NCBI RefSeq assembly: GCF_030553305.1
Contig: NZ_JARRAH010000001.1
Location: 1,860,001-1,924,000, forward strand
Origin: Halomarina ordinaria
GTDB lineage: Archaea; Halobacteriota; Halobacteria; Halobacteriales; Haloarculaceae
Direction: 5' to 3'
DNA length: 64,000 nt
Numbering within the stretch: position 1 is the stretch's first letter; each line of letters starts with the position of its first letter. Shown in pieces: positions 50,366 to 58,292 of this stretch. Made by a program: the position numbers and the translations under genes. Below the pieces are notes generated by a model, which saw nothing but the letters and a program-made list of their open reading frames with translations, was not told where the DNA came from and made no database searches.

Positions 50366-50495
50366 CGCGCGGAGTCGATGCCGTCACAGAGGGGTCGGCC
50401 GTGGTGTCGCCCCCCGGTGTCCTCGACCCCACGACACGAGTCACGGGAGCGACGTCGTCGGGAACTGCCGATTCGGTCGAACGAGCGGCGCAGGG

Positions 50496-50540
50496 GTCAG
50501 AAACCCCCACCGGTCCCGTCGAGAACCGGCCGTTTCTGAC
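50496..50540. promoter_or_regulatory. hairpin in the spacer before the first cold-shock gene
   Basis: Perfect 9-bp arms GTCAGAAAC (50496-50504) and GTTTCTGAC (50532-50540) enclose a second 5-bp stem (CCGGT/ACCGG). It sits about 110 bases upstream of the cold-shock ATG in a 283-base spacer. It may end transcription of the 41-residue gene or be an operator. Confidence 0.5.
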
Positions 50541-50615
50541 ATTCGACCAGCCGAGCGGACGAATCGGTTACGTCGTCCAGCAAAATACCCCCAAGGTACC
50601 ACGACTCTCGCAAGT

Positions 50616-50621
50616 CTTATT
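50616..50621 (+). promoter_or_regulatory. putative TATA box of the first cold-shock gene
   Basis: CTTATT is centred about 30 bases before ATG 50649, which suits a leaderless transcript. It is the best AT-rich hexamer in the final 60 bases of the spacer. Confidence 0.4.
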
Positions 50622-50648
50622 GGTGGGTGGGCGTTTCGTTTAGTCGCA

Positions 50649-50843
50649 ATGGCAAACGGCAAGGTTGATTTCTTCAACGACACTGGCGGCTACGGTTTCA
50701 TCTCGACGGAGGATGCGGACGACGACGTGTTCTTCCACATGGAAGACATCGGCGGCGCGGACCTCGAGGAGGGCCAGGAAGTGGAATTCGATATCGAACA
50801 GGCCCCCAAGGGCCCCCGCGCGAAGAACCTTACCCGCCTGTAA
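50649..50843 (+). CDS. cspA: cold-shock domain protein, copy 1
   Basis: 64 residues, a single CSD: MANGKVDFFNDTGGYGFIST with the RNP1-like GYGFI and the RNP2-like DVFFHM, ending PKGPRAKNLTRL. It binds single-stranded RNA/DNA as a chaperone. It differs from copy 2 (52186) at only about nine positions, so the pair is a duplication. Haloarchaeal cold-shock genes usually have short, AT-rich leader regions as here. Confidence 0.95.
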   Translation: MANGKVDFFNDTGGYGFISTEDADDDVFFHMEDIGGADLEEGQEVEFDIEQAPKGPRAKNLTRL

Positions 50844-50984
50844 CACGGCGAGTACGCACCGCACCGGGCGGTGATACACGCGGTTCTGCATTTCTCTTGG
50901 ACGACACGCACCACGAGCGACGGCGCCGCAGTCGTCGCACCCCATGAGGCGAAGGCTCATACTGGCGACGAGCGATACGGAGCC

Positions 50985-51368
50985 ATGGACACGACCGGCC
51001 TCGACCACCTGGTCCTCACCGTCGAGGACATCGACGCGACGTGTGACTTCTACGAGGACGTGCTCGACGCGGAGGTGGTGACGTTCGGTGAGGGCCGGAC
51101 GGCCCTCCAGTTCGGCGACCAGAAGGTGAACCTCCACCCCGCCGGCGACGAGTACGACCCGCGGGCCGACCGGCCGACGCCCGGGTCGGGTGACTTCTGC
51201 CTGCTGACCGAGACGCCCATCGAGACGGTCGAGACGGAACTCCGGGAGGCCGGCGTCGACGTCGTCGAGGGCCCGGTCCCGAAGACCGGCGCGGTCGGAT
51301 CGCTCGCGTCCGTCTACCTCCGCGACCCCGACGGCAACCTCGTCGAGGTCGCCGAGTACCAGGAGTGA
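50985..51368 (+). CDS. VOC/glyoxalase-like protein
   Basis: 127 residues from ATG 50985. Two beta-alpha-beta3 halves of a vicinal oxygen chelate fold: GLDHLVLTVEDIDATCDFYE at the start and VYLRDPDGNLVEVAEYQE at the end, with metal-binding His8 and the C-terminal Glu in LVEV. It belongs to the single-domain group that includes glyoxalase I and fosfomycin-resistance-like proteins, as a homodimer. The substrate is unknown. It lies between two cold-shock genes by chance or shared regulation. Confidence 0.87.
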   Translation: MDTTGLDHLVLTVEDIDATCDFYEDVLDAEVVTFGEGRTALQFGDQKVNLHPAGDEYDPRADRPTPGSGDFCLLTETPIETVETELREAGVDVVEGPVPKTGAVGSLASVYLRDPDGNLVEVAEYQE

Positions 51369-51473
51369 GCGCGGGCGGCGACCGACTCGAACCGGCGACG
51401 ATAGCTGTAGCCGTGCGGTTTATCCTGAACGCCAGCCAATCGCACGCCAAGCCAGCGCGGCCCGCCGAACACG

Positions 51474-51956
51474 ATGACCGACCCAGCACATCCCGACGAC
51501 GGCGACGACGAGTGGACGGACGCGACTGACGCCGAGCGCGGCGCGTGGACGCGGGGCTTTCGCCTCGACGTCGGCGTGCGGAGCGTGACCGACCTCCTCG
51601 AGAACCTCGCGGACCTCGCCGACGCGGGGCGGGCGCACGACGGCGTCGAGGGGCACGTCGACCGCGGCGTGAGCCGTCGCCCCTCCGCCCCCGACCCCTC
51701 GGACACCTCGACGTCGGGTACGCCGGAGTACCCCGTTCACGTCGAGCGAGGCGACCGCGAGGTGGTGGTCGTCGCGGACCTCTCGGGCGTCGCCGAGGAG
51801 GACGTGGTCGTCGGCCGCGACCGGAACGACGACCTCGTCGTCGCGGCGCACGACCGGGTCGTCGGGCGCGTGTCGTTGCCGTGGCCCGCGGGCGTCCCCG
51901 CGACGCGACGCAACAACGGCGTCCTCGAGGTGCGCGTGCGACCGGCAGAACGGTAG
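51474..51956 (+). CDS. Hsp20-fold protein, GvpH-like
   Basis: 160 residues from ATG 51474. The N-terminal part has an acidic stretch and VGVRSVTDLLENLADLADAG. The C-terminal 80 residues form a minimal alpha-crystallin-like fold: YPVHVERGDREVVVVADLSG, then VAEEDVVVGRDRNDDLVVAA, ending NNGVLEVRVRPAE. That last motif is shared with GvpH and small heat-shock proteins. No gas-vesicle genes are nearby, so I take it as a stand-alone chaperone relative. A 31-residue ORF follows on the other strand. Confidence 0.7.
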   Translation: MTDPAHPDDGDDEWTDATDAERGAWTRGFRLDVGVRSVTDLLENLADLADAGRAHDGVEGHVDRGVSRRPSAPDPSDTSTSGTPEYPVHVERGDREVVVVADLSGVAEEDVVVGRDRNDDLVVAAHDRVVGRVSLPWPAGVPATRRNNGVLEVRVRPAER

Positions 51957-51966
51957 AGAGCGGTCG

Positions 51967-52062
51967 TTACAGCAGCGAGCGCAGTATCCGAAGCGGGAGC
52001 GTGACGATGGCGATGACGAGGTCGATGGCGCGGCGCAGCAGTGACCGGAGTGCTCGGAGCAT
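51967..52062 (-). CDS. possible 31-residue hydrophobic peptide
   Basis: ATG 52062 to TAA 51967. Sequence MLRALRSLLRRAIDLVIAIV and a Leu/Arg-rich tail make an amphipathic basic helix with a hydrophobic middle. It converges with the GvpH-like gene 11 bases away. It has a proper start and stop in an otherwise gene-free 230-base spacer, but 31 codons could be chance. Confidence 0.35.
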   Translation of the reverse strand: MLRALRSLLRRAIDLVIAIVTLPLRILRSLL

Positions 52063-52150
52063 CGTCGGAGGCGGACACGCCCCCGCAAGATGGCGATTCG
52101 GCTTGCGTGCGACGGGCGTCGTCCGGACCGTGTCACAGTGAGCCGCGGAA

Positions 52151-52160
52151 GTATTATATT
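52151..52160 (+). promoter_or_regulatory. putative TATA box of the second cold-shock gene
   Basis: GTATTATATT is the most AT-rich run between 51957 and 52186. It is centred 30 bases before ATG 52186, again the position for a leaderless transcript. It is stronger than the box of copy 1. Confidence 0.6.
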
Positions 52161-52185
52161 CATCCGTCGGCTTCGATTACAAGCA

Positions 52186-52380
52186 ATGGCGAAAGGTACG
52201 GTTGACTTCTTCAACGACACGGGCGGCTACGGCTTCATCACGACTGAGGACTCGGACGAGGACGTGTTCTTCCACATGGAAGACGTCGGCGGTCCCGACC
52301 TCGAGGAGGGTCAGGAAGTGGAGTTCGACATCGAACAGGCGGACAAGGGCCCGCGGGCGACGAACCTGCAGCGGCTCTAG
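52186..52380 (+). CDS. cspA: cold-shock domain protein, copy 2
   Basis: 64 residues, MAKGTVDFFNDTGGYGFITT, with DVFFHMEDVG and KGPRATNLQRL at the end. Same length and layout as copy 1 but with its own promoter. The DNA of the two is close, yet synonymous positions differ, so the duplication is not very recent. RNA chaperone at low temperature or in stationary phase is the family role. Confidence 0.95.
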   Translation: MAKGTVDFFNDTGGYGFITTEDSDEDVFFHMEDVGGPDLEEGQEVEFDIEQADKGPRATNLQRL

Positions 52381-52469
52381 GTCCGGACGGACGCATCGAC
52401 ATCAGAGCACGATTTTCTGGAACCCGACTCGCGAGCGCGAGCAGCGGTCAAGAAATTATCTAATTCGAG

Positions 52470-52513
52470 AATGAGTCTGACGAAGATTAATGTCCAGACG
52501 CACAAACTCATTC
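52470..52513. promoter_or_regulatory. inverted repeat around a TATA-like element before 52518
   Basis: GAATGAGT (52470-52477) and ACTCATTC (52506-52513) are perfect 8-bp arms. Between them is an AT-rich run with GATTAATG at about 30 bases before ATG 52518. The second arm ends four bases before the ATG. This layout suits an operator for a repressor of the 52518 gene. Confidence 0.45.
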
Positions 52514-52517
52514 TTCG

Positions 52518-53111
52518 ATGTATGTCCCAGTTCCCGATACCGGTCGGGAGTCGCTGACCGCCCGGTACCACCCGTCGTATCGGGCGACCGCCCGGCGACT
52601 CCCCGGCGCTGTCGTCGCGGTCCTCAGAACGGCCGCGGTGGCGCGCTCGCCGCTCCACTACGAGCGCGGCGATATGCGCAGACAGTACGACTGGCCGCGG
52701 GCCGTCCTCACGGCGGGGCTGACCGGCCTCGCGCTCGCGGTTGCGGGCCGCCTCGCGCTCACGGGCGTCCTGATGACGCTGTTCGCACCGCGCGCGGCCG
52801 ACCTGGCGCTGCTCAACGCGGTGCTGACGCTGGCGACGGGTGGTGGCGCGGCGCTGTTCGCCGTCGCACGCCTCGTCGCCGCCCCCCGACCCGCGACACA
52901 GACGAGCCTCGACCGGACGTTCGTGGGGCGCCGACGGCGCGCGCTGCGCGTCGCGGGGTCGACGGCCGCGAGGGCCGTCGGCTACGCCGCGTCCGCCGCG
53001 CGGCTCACTCGCTCAGTCGCTCCATCTCCGACTCGCGCAGGTCGAGCGACGCGGCCGCGACGTTCTGTTCCAGGTGGTCGACGCTCGACGTTCCCGGGAT
53101 GGGGAGCGTGA
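52518..53111 (+). CDS. membrane protein of unknown function with an antisense 3' overlap
   Basis: 197 residues from ATG 52518. ATG 52674 (MRRQYDWPRAVLTA) is an alternative start. Two hydrophobic segments, AVLTAGLTGLALAVAGRLAL and LLNAVLTLATGGGAALFAVA, are followed by a basic C-terminus. The last 107 bases run antisense into the 3' end of the aldo/keto reductase gene, where the protein becomes Arg/Ser/Pro-rich. So the true gene probably ended near 53000 and lost its stop, or the overlap is real. No family is recognised. Confidence 0.5.
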   Translation: MYVPVPDTGRESLTARYHPSYRATARRLPGAVVAVLRTAAVARSPLHYERGDMRRQYDWPRAVLTAGLTGLALAVAGRLALTGVLMTLFAPRAADLALLNAVLTLATGGGAALFAVARLVAAPRPATQTSLDRTFVGRRRRALRVAGSTAARAVGYAASAARLTRSVAPSPTRAGRATRPRRSVPGGRRSTFPGWGA

Positions 53112-53850
53112 CCGGCGAGTGCTGGAGGAGCCACGCGAGCGCGACCTGTCGCTTCGAGGCGTCGTGGTCCGCCGCCACCTCCTCCAGGACCGCCTCCTTC
53201 TCGCCGAGGTCGCCGGCGCCGAGCGGGAACCACGGGATGAAACCGATGTCCTCCTCCTCGCAGCGTTCGAGGACCGCCTCCGACTCGCGGTTGCCGACGT
53301 TGTACTCGTTCTGGACGGTGGCGACGTCGACCACGTCGAGCGCCGTCTCCAGTTGCTCCTCGCTGACGTTGCTCACGCCGACGTGTCGGACGAGGCCGTC
53401 GTCCTTCAGCTCCGCGAACGTCTCGACGGCCGTCTCGAAGTCCGTGTCGGGGTCCGGCCGGTGGAGCTGGTAGAGGTCGATGGTGTCGACGCCCAGCCGG
53501 TCGCGGCTGCAGAGGACCTGGTTGCGGACGTAGTCCGGGTTGGCGTGCGGGAGCCAGTCGCCGTCGCGGTTGCGCAACAGCCCCGCCTTGGTCGCGACGA
53601 CGACGTCGTCGCTCCCGTCGAACACCTCGCCGATGAGCCGTTCGCTGACGCCCGGGCCGTAGGAGTCGGCCGTGTCGACGAAGTCGACGCCCACCTCCGG
53701 AAGCCGTCGGAGGACGTCCTTCGCCGCCTCCTCGTCGTCCGGCCGGCCGATGACGTTCTCGCCCGTCAGCCGCATCGCGCCGAAGCCGAGTCGGTGGACG
53801 GTCAACTCCCCGCCGATGTCGAACGTGTCGCTCTGGTTCGTTACGGTCAT
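53005..53850 (-). CDS. aldo/keto reductase
   Basis: 281 residues from ATG 53850. The TIM-barrel family marks are all there: HRLGFGAMRLTGENVIG, FVDTADSYGPGVSERLIGEV with catalytic Asp and Tyr, VVVATKAGLLRNRDGDWLP with Lys, YQLHRPDPDTDFETAVETF with His, GVSNVSEEQLE, and the cofactor loop PIPGTSSVDHLEQNV. It reduces aldehydes or ketones with NAD(P)H. The physiological substrate is unknown. It is divergent from a small membrane protein gene across 168 bases holding two hairpins. Confidence 0.93.
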   Translation of the reverse strand: MTVTNQSDTFDIGGELTVHRLGFGAMRLTGENVIGRPDDEEAAKDVLRRLPEVGVDFVDTADSYGPGVSERLIGEVFDGSDDVVVATKAGLLRNRDGDWLPHANPDYVRNQVLCSRDRLGVDTIDLYQLHRPDPDTDFETAVETFAELKDDGLVRHVGVSNVSEEQLETALDVVDVATVQNEYNVGNRESEAVLERCEEEDIGFIPWFPLGAGDLGEKEAVLEEVAADHDASKRQVALAWLLQHSPVTLPIPGTSSVDHLEQNVAAASLDLRESEMERLSE

Positions 53851-53940
53851 CGTCTCGACCCTCGCGCGACGACGGGTTAGGCCTTCGTGGCGCGGCAAGC
53901 GCGTCGCCGTTCGGAGGTGACGTCACACACCGAATTCGGA

Positions 53941-54001
53941 GGGTCTGGGCGTCGAGACCCTCGTCGACGCCGACGTTCGGGGACAGGTTCTTGTCCCCGA
54001 A
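53941..54001. promoter_or_regulatory. two tandem hairpins in the divergent spacer
   Basis: GGGTCT (53941-53946) pairs with AGACCC (53955-53960). TTCGGGGACA (53976-53985) pairs with TGTCCCCGAA (53992-54001) over a six-base loop. The second hairpin ends 17 bases before ATG 54019, so it could act on promoter access or on the start of the message. It is strong (10 bp, no mismatch). Confidence 0.55.
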
Positions 54002-54018
54002 TTGCGCTACTAGGTACC

Positions 54019-54213
54019 ATGACAGAACTCGTCACACTCGCGCTCGTCGCCATCACGCTGGTCGTCCTGACGGCGCTGTTCGTCGTGGCGACGTACCTCG
54101 TCCCCCGGACGCTCCACTACGGGGAGTCGCCGGACGGTGCCGAGGGACACGGGGACTCCGAGCAGGAGGCGCACGACGCCGACACCCCGGGGGCGGGCCG
54201 CCGGGCGGTCTGA
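54019..54213 (+). CDS. 64-residue single-helix membrane protein
   Basis: ATG 54019. The N-terminal helix ELVTLALVAITLVVLTALFV is followed by a hydrophilic Asp/Glu/His-rich tail (HGDSEQEAHDADTPG). No family is known to me. It converges with the MFS gene (nine bases between stops). The hairpins upstream could regulate it. Confidence 0.6.
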   Translation: MTELVTLALVAITLVVLTALFVVATYLVPRTLHYGESPDGAEGHGDSEQEAHDADTPGAGRRAV

Positions 54214-54222
54214 GTTCGAGCC

Positions 54223-55446
54223 TCAGCCCGCGCCGCCGGCCAACCTGCGCGCCGCCGGGAGCGCGCGGAGCCTGAGCATCGCGAGCGTGCCGACGGCCGG
54301 TCCGACCGCGAGGGGGGCGAACGCCCACTGCCAGCCGACGCGCGCGGCCACCAGCGGCGTCGCCTGGATGGTGACCACGGTGAGCAGGAAGCCGACCGCC
54401 GTCTGGAGCGTCAGCGCCGTCCCGACGTAGCGCTCGTCGGCGAGTTCCGTCACGCACGCGGAGAACTGCGCGGAGTCGGCGACGACGACGAACCCCCAGA
54501 CGAGGAGGAAGGGGAGGACGACCCACAGCGAGGCGCCGAAGACGAGTCCGGCGAGCAGGCTCGCGCTCCCGCTCGCGACCATGCTCACCGCGGTGAGCGT
54601 CGTCCGCCCCCAGCGGTCGGCGGCGGTGCCGAAGGCGACGGCGCCGAGGCTCCCGGCCGCGATGGTGAGGAAGGCGAGCGCGCTCGCGAGCGCCGGGGCC
54701 GCCTCGCCGCGCGCCGTGAAGCTCGCGGCGAGGTACGTCGGCACCCACGTCCAGACGGCGTACAGCTCCCACATGTGTCCGAAGTAGCCGAGGTTGGCGA
54801 GCGACACCGGCCGGTCGCGGACGATGCGCCCCACCATCCCGGGGTCGAAGGGTGCCGCCGGCGACTGGTACGGACCCTCCTCCACCAGGAGAACGAGCGC
54901 CGCACCCACGACGGCGAGGCCGGCGGCCACCAGCAGGACCAGTCCCGGTCGGTCGACGCCGCCGACCGCTCTGACGAGGTGCGGGAGCGCCGACCCGACG
55001 GTGAGCGCGCCGATGAGCGTCCCGATGGCGAGGCCGCGCCCGGCGCGGAACCAGCCCGCGACGAGTTTCATCCCCGGCGGGTACACCCCCGCGAGCGCGA
55101 CGCCGGTGAGGAAGCGCAGGGCGATGGCCGGCGAGGCGCTCCCGACAAGCGTCAGGAGGACGGTGGCGCCGGCGCCGACGAGCGCGCTCGCCGCGAACAG
55201 CAGGCGCGTCGGGACGACGTCGGAGAGGGTGAGCGCCGCCGAGGCGAGCGCACCCGTCACGAAGCCGAGCTGGACGGCGATGGTGAGCCACGCGACCTGT
55301 CGGGGCGCGAGCCCCCACCGGCCGGCGAGTTCGGGGGCGACGGCCGTCGCGCTGAACCACAGCGCCATCACGAACAGTTCGGCCGTCGCCAGCAGCGCCA
55401 GCGCCCGCCACTTCCCGCCGTCGTCGACCCCGGAGCCGCGGCTCAT
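54223..55446 (-). CDS. major facilitator superfamily transporter (NarK/CynX-like)
   Basis: 407 residues with twelve hydrophobic segments. ELFVMALWFSATAVAPELAG in helix 1, TGVALAGVYPPGMKLVAGWF in helix 4 and GTAADRWGRTTLTAVS between the halves match the cyanate/nitrate-porter side of the MFS, especially the GVYPPGMK loop. Substrate is likely an anion or metabolite, not assignable. Single gene. Confidence 0.87.
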   Translation of the reverse strand: MSRGSGVDDGGKWRALALLATAELFVMALWFSATAVAPELAGRWGLAPRQVAWLTIAVQLGFVTGALASAALTLSDVVPTRLLFAASALVGAGATVLLTLVGSASPAIALRFLTGVALAGVYPPGMKLVAGWFRAGRGLAIGTLIGALTVGSALPHLVRAVGGVDRPGLVLLVAAGLAVVGAALVLLVEEGPYQSPAAPFDPGMVGRIVRDRPVSLANLGYFGHMWELYAVWTWVPTYLAASFTARGEAAPALASALAFLTIAAGSLGAVAFGTAADRWGRTTLTAVSMVASGSASLLAGLVFGASLWVVLPFLLVWGFVVVADSAQFSACVTELADERYVGTALTLQTAVGFLLTVVTIQATPLVAARVGWQWAFAPLAVGPAVGTLAMLRLRALPAARRLAGGAG

Positions 55447-55488
55447 ACCCCCGTCTCACCCGCGAGGGACATAGCTCGGTCGCCCGGG

Positions 55489-55728
55489 TTACTCCCAGAG
55501 GACCTCGGTGCCCCCCTCGTGGCCGTGGACCGACTGGACCGCCTGCATGTCGTCGTAGACGCTGATGCTCGCCACGTCGGTCACCCACGCGACGACGCAC
55601 TTCCCGTTCGGCGGCGGGAACTGGACGCCGTAGGCGACGACGCCCGTCCCAGAGACGCCCGAGGCGTCCTCGTGGCGGTAGAGCGCGAACTTGCGGAACC
55701 GGGGGTTCTGCGAGAACGGGTCAGGCAC
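55489..55728 (-). CDS. small conserved haloarchaeal protein
   Basis: 79 residues from ATG 55728. KFALYRHEDASGVSGTGVVA, then YGVQFPPPNGKCVVAWVTDV, is a pattern I have seen in many haloarchaeal small proteins: a beta-rich domain with HEDxSGVSGTG and W-TD. No function is known. It lies 145 bases downstream of the DyP-like gene on the same strand. Adjacent spacers hold no other gene. Confidence 0.72.
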   Translation of the reverse strand: MPDPFSQNPRFRKFALYRHEDASGVSGTGVVAYGVQFPPPNGKCVVAWVTDVASISVYDDMQAVQSVHGHEGGTEVLWE

Positions 55729-55872
55729 GGCGCCCTCCCTGCGTGGCGTTCCGGGGCGAGGCGACCGCGTGGGGACGAGGTACCGGTTGGATACGAGGTG
55801 TGCGACTCACGGCGGACTCTACGCGGAGGGTACACGGAGAGAGGATTGTCGCTTTCGGTCCGCACCCCGAAC
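55729..55872. other. spacer between the 79-residue gene and the DyP-like gene
   Basis: 144 bases with no ORF that looks coding. GGTACCGGTTGGATACGAGG around 55780 and GTACACGGAGAGAGGATTGT around 55830 are the only AT-leaning spots. The second could hold a promoter for the minus-strand small protein gene. No hairpin terminator was found. Confidence 0.4.
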
Positions 55873-57180
55873 TCAGGCGTCGGGGGCCGCGGGCGGGAGC
55901 GCCCGGCGGTCCCGCGGCGGGACGAGGAAGTTCCCCCGGTGGTCCGTGAAGATGTACTCGAGGATGCCGTTGTTGACGCGCTGGCGGATGGCGGGCGTCA
56001 CCTGCGTGAGGTCCGCGCCGTTCATCGCCTCGCGGACCGCCTCGAACTGCGAGATGCCGCGCTGGAGCGACGGGAAGTGGAGGCTCGCGGCGTCGTCGTC
56101 GGTCGACTCGAAGTGCCGGCGGAGCAACAGGGCGTCCCCGCCGGCGTCGCGGTTGGCGCGGGCGGCCTTCTGGGCGTGGCCGACCCGGCCGAACTCCAGG
56201 GCGTCGTCCTCGATACGGTCGATTATCTCCCGGGTGACCCCGGAGAAGTCCCCGAGTTCGGTGCCGACGCTCCCCTCCGGGACGAGGTCCTCGGTGACGT
56301 GCGTGGGGCTGAACATCTCCATGACGCGCTGGTCGTGGTCCTGCTCGCCGTACCAGTCGTCGAGGCGCTGGCGGATGTTCGAGACGTGTAGCGTGGTGCC
56401 GTCGGCGAACGGCCCCTCGGGGATGGTGACGGCGTCCTCGCTCGCCTGGTTGCGCTTCAGGCCCGCTTTGAACCCCATGAACAGCGGCGACTCCTCGGGG
56501 ATGGGGTTGCCCTCGGGGATGCCCGAGAGCTGCGTCTCGGCGGCCGCCTCGCGGGGCATCCCGTCGCCGACGAACCCCGTCCGACGGTCGTCGAGAGTGA
56601 ACACGTCCGTCAGGGCCGCCTCCACCGTCTCACCGTTGGCCTCATCCACCTCCCCCTTCAGCGCCTCCTCGGCCTCGAGGAGCACGTCCGGGCGGTCGCT
56701 GGCGAGGTGGAGGAGCGCGTCCTGCTCGTCGAGGGCCGGGTCCTCGAACGTCGAGAGCGCCCGCGGACGAGGGAGGTCGACGCTCTCGGGGAGGGGGTCG
56801 TCGAAGCGCTCGAAGTACGCCGGCGAGTAGGCGACGAGCGAGAGCAGGCCCTCGTTGCTCCGCTCGTAGGCGCGGTCGAGCGTGGCGAGCGCCGCCGCCA
56901 CCGTCTCGCGTTCGCCCGCGTCCGGCGGTCCGTCGCCGTCGAGGGTGAGGTACCAGAGCGTCTGGTGACGGGGGAGGACGGTGTTGCCGGCGTCGTCGGT
57001 CGGCAGGCGGTCGTTCCAGGCGAACTGGCGGGCGGGGAGGGAGTCGGGGTCCGCGCCAGTCGGGACCGGTTCGGGGTCGTCCTCGAACCGGTCCAGACAC
57101 GCGCTCAGGGCGCTCACCCCGCCGAGCGCGACGGCCGCCTTCAGGAACTCGCGGCGGTCGAGCGACGGGTCCGGTCTCAC
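55873..57180 (-). CDS. Tat-exported DyP-type peroxidase relative with altered active site
   Basis: 435 residues from GTG 57180, which overlaps the stop of the P19-like gene in GTGA. Tat motif DRREFLK and lipobox ending Cys28. Late segments align with DyP/EfeB enzymes: GFKAGLKRNQ (236-245) stands where they have GFKDGTxN, VGHAQKAARANRD holds the candidate proximal heme His335, and LLLRRHF then PSLQRGISQFEAVREAMNG match the (L)RRG and QFE blocks. The distal Asp of GxxDG is Ala, so peroxidase activity is doubtful. EfeB-like proteins help iron uptake. The P19-like neighbour supports a metal role. Confidence 0.65.
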   Translation of the reverse strand: MRPDPSLDRREFLKAAVALGGVSALSACLDRFEDDPEPVPTGADPDSLPARQFAWNDRLPTDDAGNTVLPRHQTLWYLTLDGDGPPDAGERETVAAALATLDRAYERSNEGLLSLVAYSPAYFERFDDPLPESVDLPRPRALSTFEDPALDEQDALLHLASDRPDVLLEAEEALKGEVDEANGETVEAALTDVFTLDDRRTGFVGDGMPREAAAETQLSGIPEGNPIPEESPLFMGFKAGLKRNQASEDAVTIPEGPFADGTTLHVSNIRQRLDDWYGEQDHDQRVMEMFSPTHVTEDLVPEGSVGTELGDFSGVTREIIDRIEDDALEFGRVGHAQKAARANRDAGGDALLLRRHFESTDDDAASLHFPSLQRGISQFEAVREAMNGADLTQVTPAIRQRVNNGILEYIFTDHRGNFLVPPRDRRALPPAAPDA

Positions 57181-58238
57181 TGGAGCGTCACCTCCACCTC
57201 GGGGAGGTCGAAGAACGCCGTCTCGTAGCCCTCGTGGCGCGCCGTCTGGGGCGGCACCGTCTGCGAGAGCGTGAGCGTGTCGCCCGACGCGACGTCGGAG
57301 ACGACCGCCCCGTAGTGGTAGTCGAGCGCCGGGTGGAGCGCGTCGGCGAGGTCGCCCTCGAACACCCGCTCCCCGTCGCGCGTCAGTCGGGCCGCGAGGC
57401 CCATCGCCGGGAGGACGAACCGGTTGTGCCGGGTGCGCGCCGAGACGGCGAGGTACGCCCCCTCCTCGTCGATGCCCGCGGGCGGCGCGTCGAGCGTCGT
57501 GACGACGAAGCGGACGTCGCCGGCCGACGCGCTCCCGCGGACCGTCCCCGGGAGCGCGTCGGGGGAGGGGGCGGCGGAGGAGGGCTGTCTCGGCATCGAC
57601 ATCGGTTCGATCGTCCGTCGGGCACCCGCGTCGTCGAAGTTCTCGTAGGGGAGGTTGTCGCGCCGCGACTGCGAGTAACTGAACTCGACGTCGACGGTCG
57701 TCGCCTCGGCGAAGCGCTCGCGGAACGCCCCCGTTCGGCGCACGTCGAGGCCGCCGACCTGCACGCGGGCGACGTAGTCGCCGTCGCCGTCGAGCGAGAA
57801 GTTGTCGCCGTAGTGGATACCCATCGGCTGGGAGAGCATCGGGTAGAGCACCTCGGGGCCGACGACGGTCGACCCGCCCTGGCGCACCTCCAGCGAGACG
57901 TCGGCGCGGGGGAGGACGACCCCGGAGTCGGGGTCCCAGAGCGTCACCATCAGGTGGGCGTCGCCGTCGAGCGGCGTCTTCTCGACCTCGGTCCCGTTGA
58001 CGTTCCAGAACCGGTGGGGGTAGCTGTAGCTGAGCATCGCCTTCAGCGACCCCGCGTCGCCCATACCGAGCATCCCCATGTCCTCGCGGTGGGTCGGGAG
58101 GTAGACGGCGTCCGGGCGGTCGTCGAGGACCGGAGGGACGCGCTGGCCGCCAGTGATGATATCGAGTGAAGTACACCCTGCGAGACCGGCGGCGAGCGAG
58201 ACGCCACCGGTCGCACGCAGGAACGTCCGACGGTCCAT
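57177..58238 (-). CDS. P19/Tp34-like metal-binding lipoprotein, copy A
   Basis: 353 residues. Tat signal (MDRRTFLRATGG) and lipobox LAGC. The N-terminal half has VYLPTHREDMGMLGMGDAGS, a Met-rich patch, then HLMVTLWDPDSGVVLPRADV and YPMLSQPMGIHYGDNFSLDG. The last resembles the Met/His metal site of P19/Tp34 iron or copper transport proteins. The C-terminal half is a second beta domain ending PPQTARHEGYETAFFDLPEV. It is almost the same at the end as copy B (59323), and overlaps the DyP-like gene by four bases. Confidence 0.72.
   Translation of the reverse strand: MDRRTFLRATGGVSLAAGLAGCTSLDIITGGQRVPPVLDDRPDAVYLPTHREDMGMLGMGDAGSLKAMLSYSYPHRFWNVNGTEVEKTPLDGDAHLMVTLWDPDSGVVLPRADVSLEVRQGGSTVVGPEVLYPMLSQPMGIHYGDNFSLDGDGDYVARVQVGGLDVRRTGAFRERFAEATTVDVEFSYSQSRRDNLPYENFDDAGARRTIEPMSMPRQPSSAAPSPDALPGTVRGSASAGDVRFVVTTLDAPPAGIDEEGAYLAVSARTRHNRFVLPAMGLAARLTRDGERVFEGDLADALHPALDYHYGAVVSDVASGDTLTLSQTVPPQTARHEGYETAFFDLPEVEVTLQ
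57192..57255 (-). repeat. 64-base segment identical between the two P19-like genes, copy A
   Basis: 64 bases, identical to 59344-59407, code for the PPQTARHEGYETAFFDLPEV ends of the two lipoproteins. A further 35 bases are identical around 57818 and 59968, coding YPMLSQPMG. Outside these the genes differ in most synonymous positions, so the identity looks like local gene conversion. Confidence 0.8.
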
Positions 58239-58292
58239 ACGAGGACTAGTCGATTCGAGGGCAAGGGGCTTCTGGTGCGATAGTCGAAGCGG

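Noticed and set aside
50401-50643. 80-codon ORF before the first cold-shock gene.
   Set aside because: It covers a strong hairpin and the TATA box and its composition is not like local genes.
51474-51956. Gas-vesicle gene cluster suggested by the GvpH-like protein.
   Set aside because: No gvpA, gvpC, gvpN or other gas-vesicle genes nearby. The Hsp20 fold alone is not specific.
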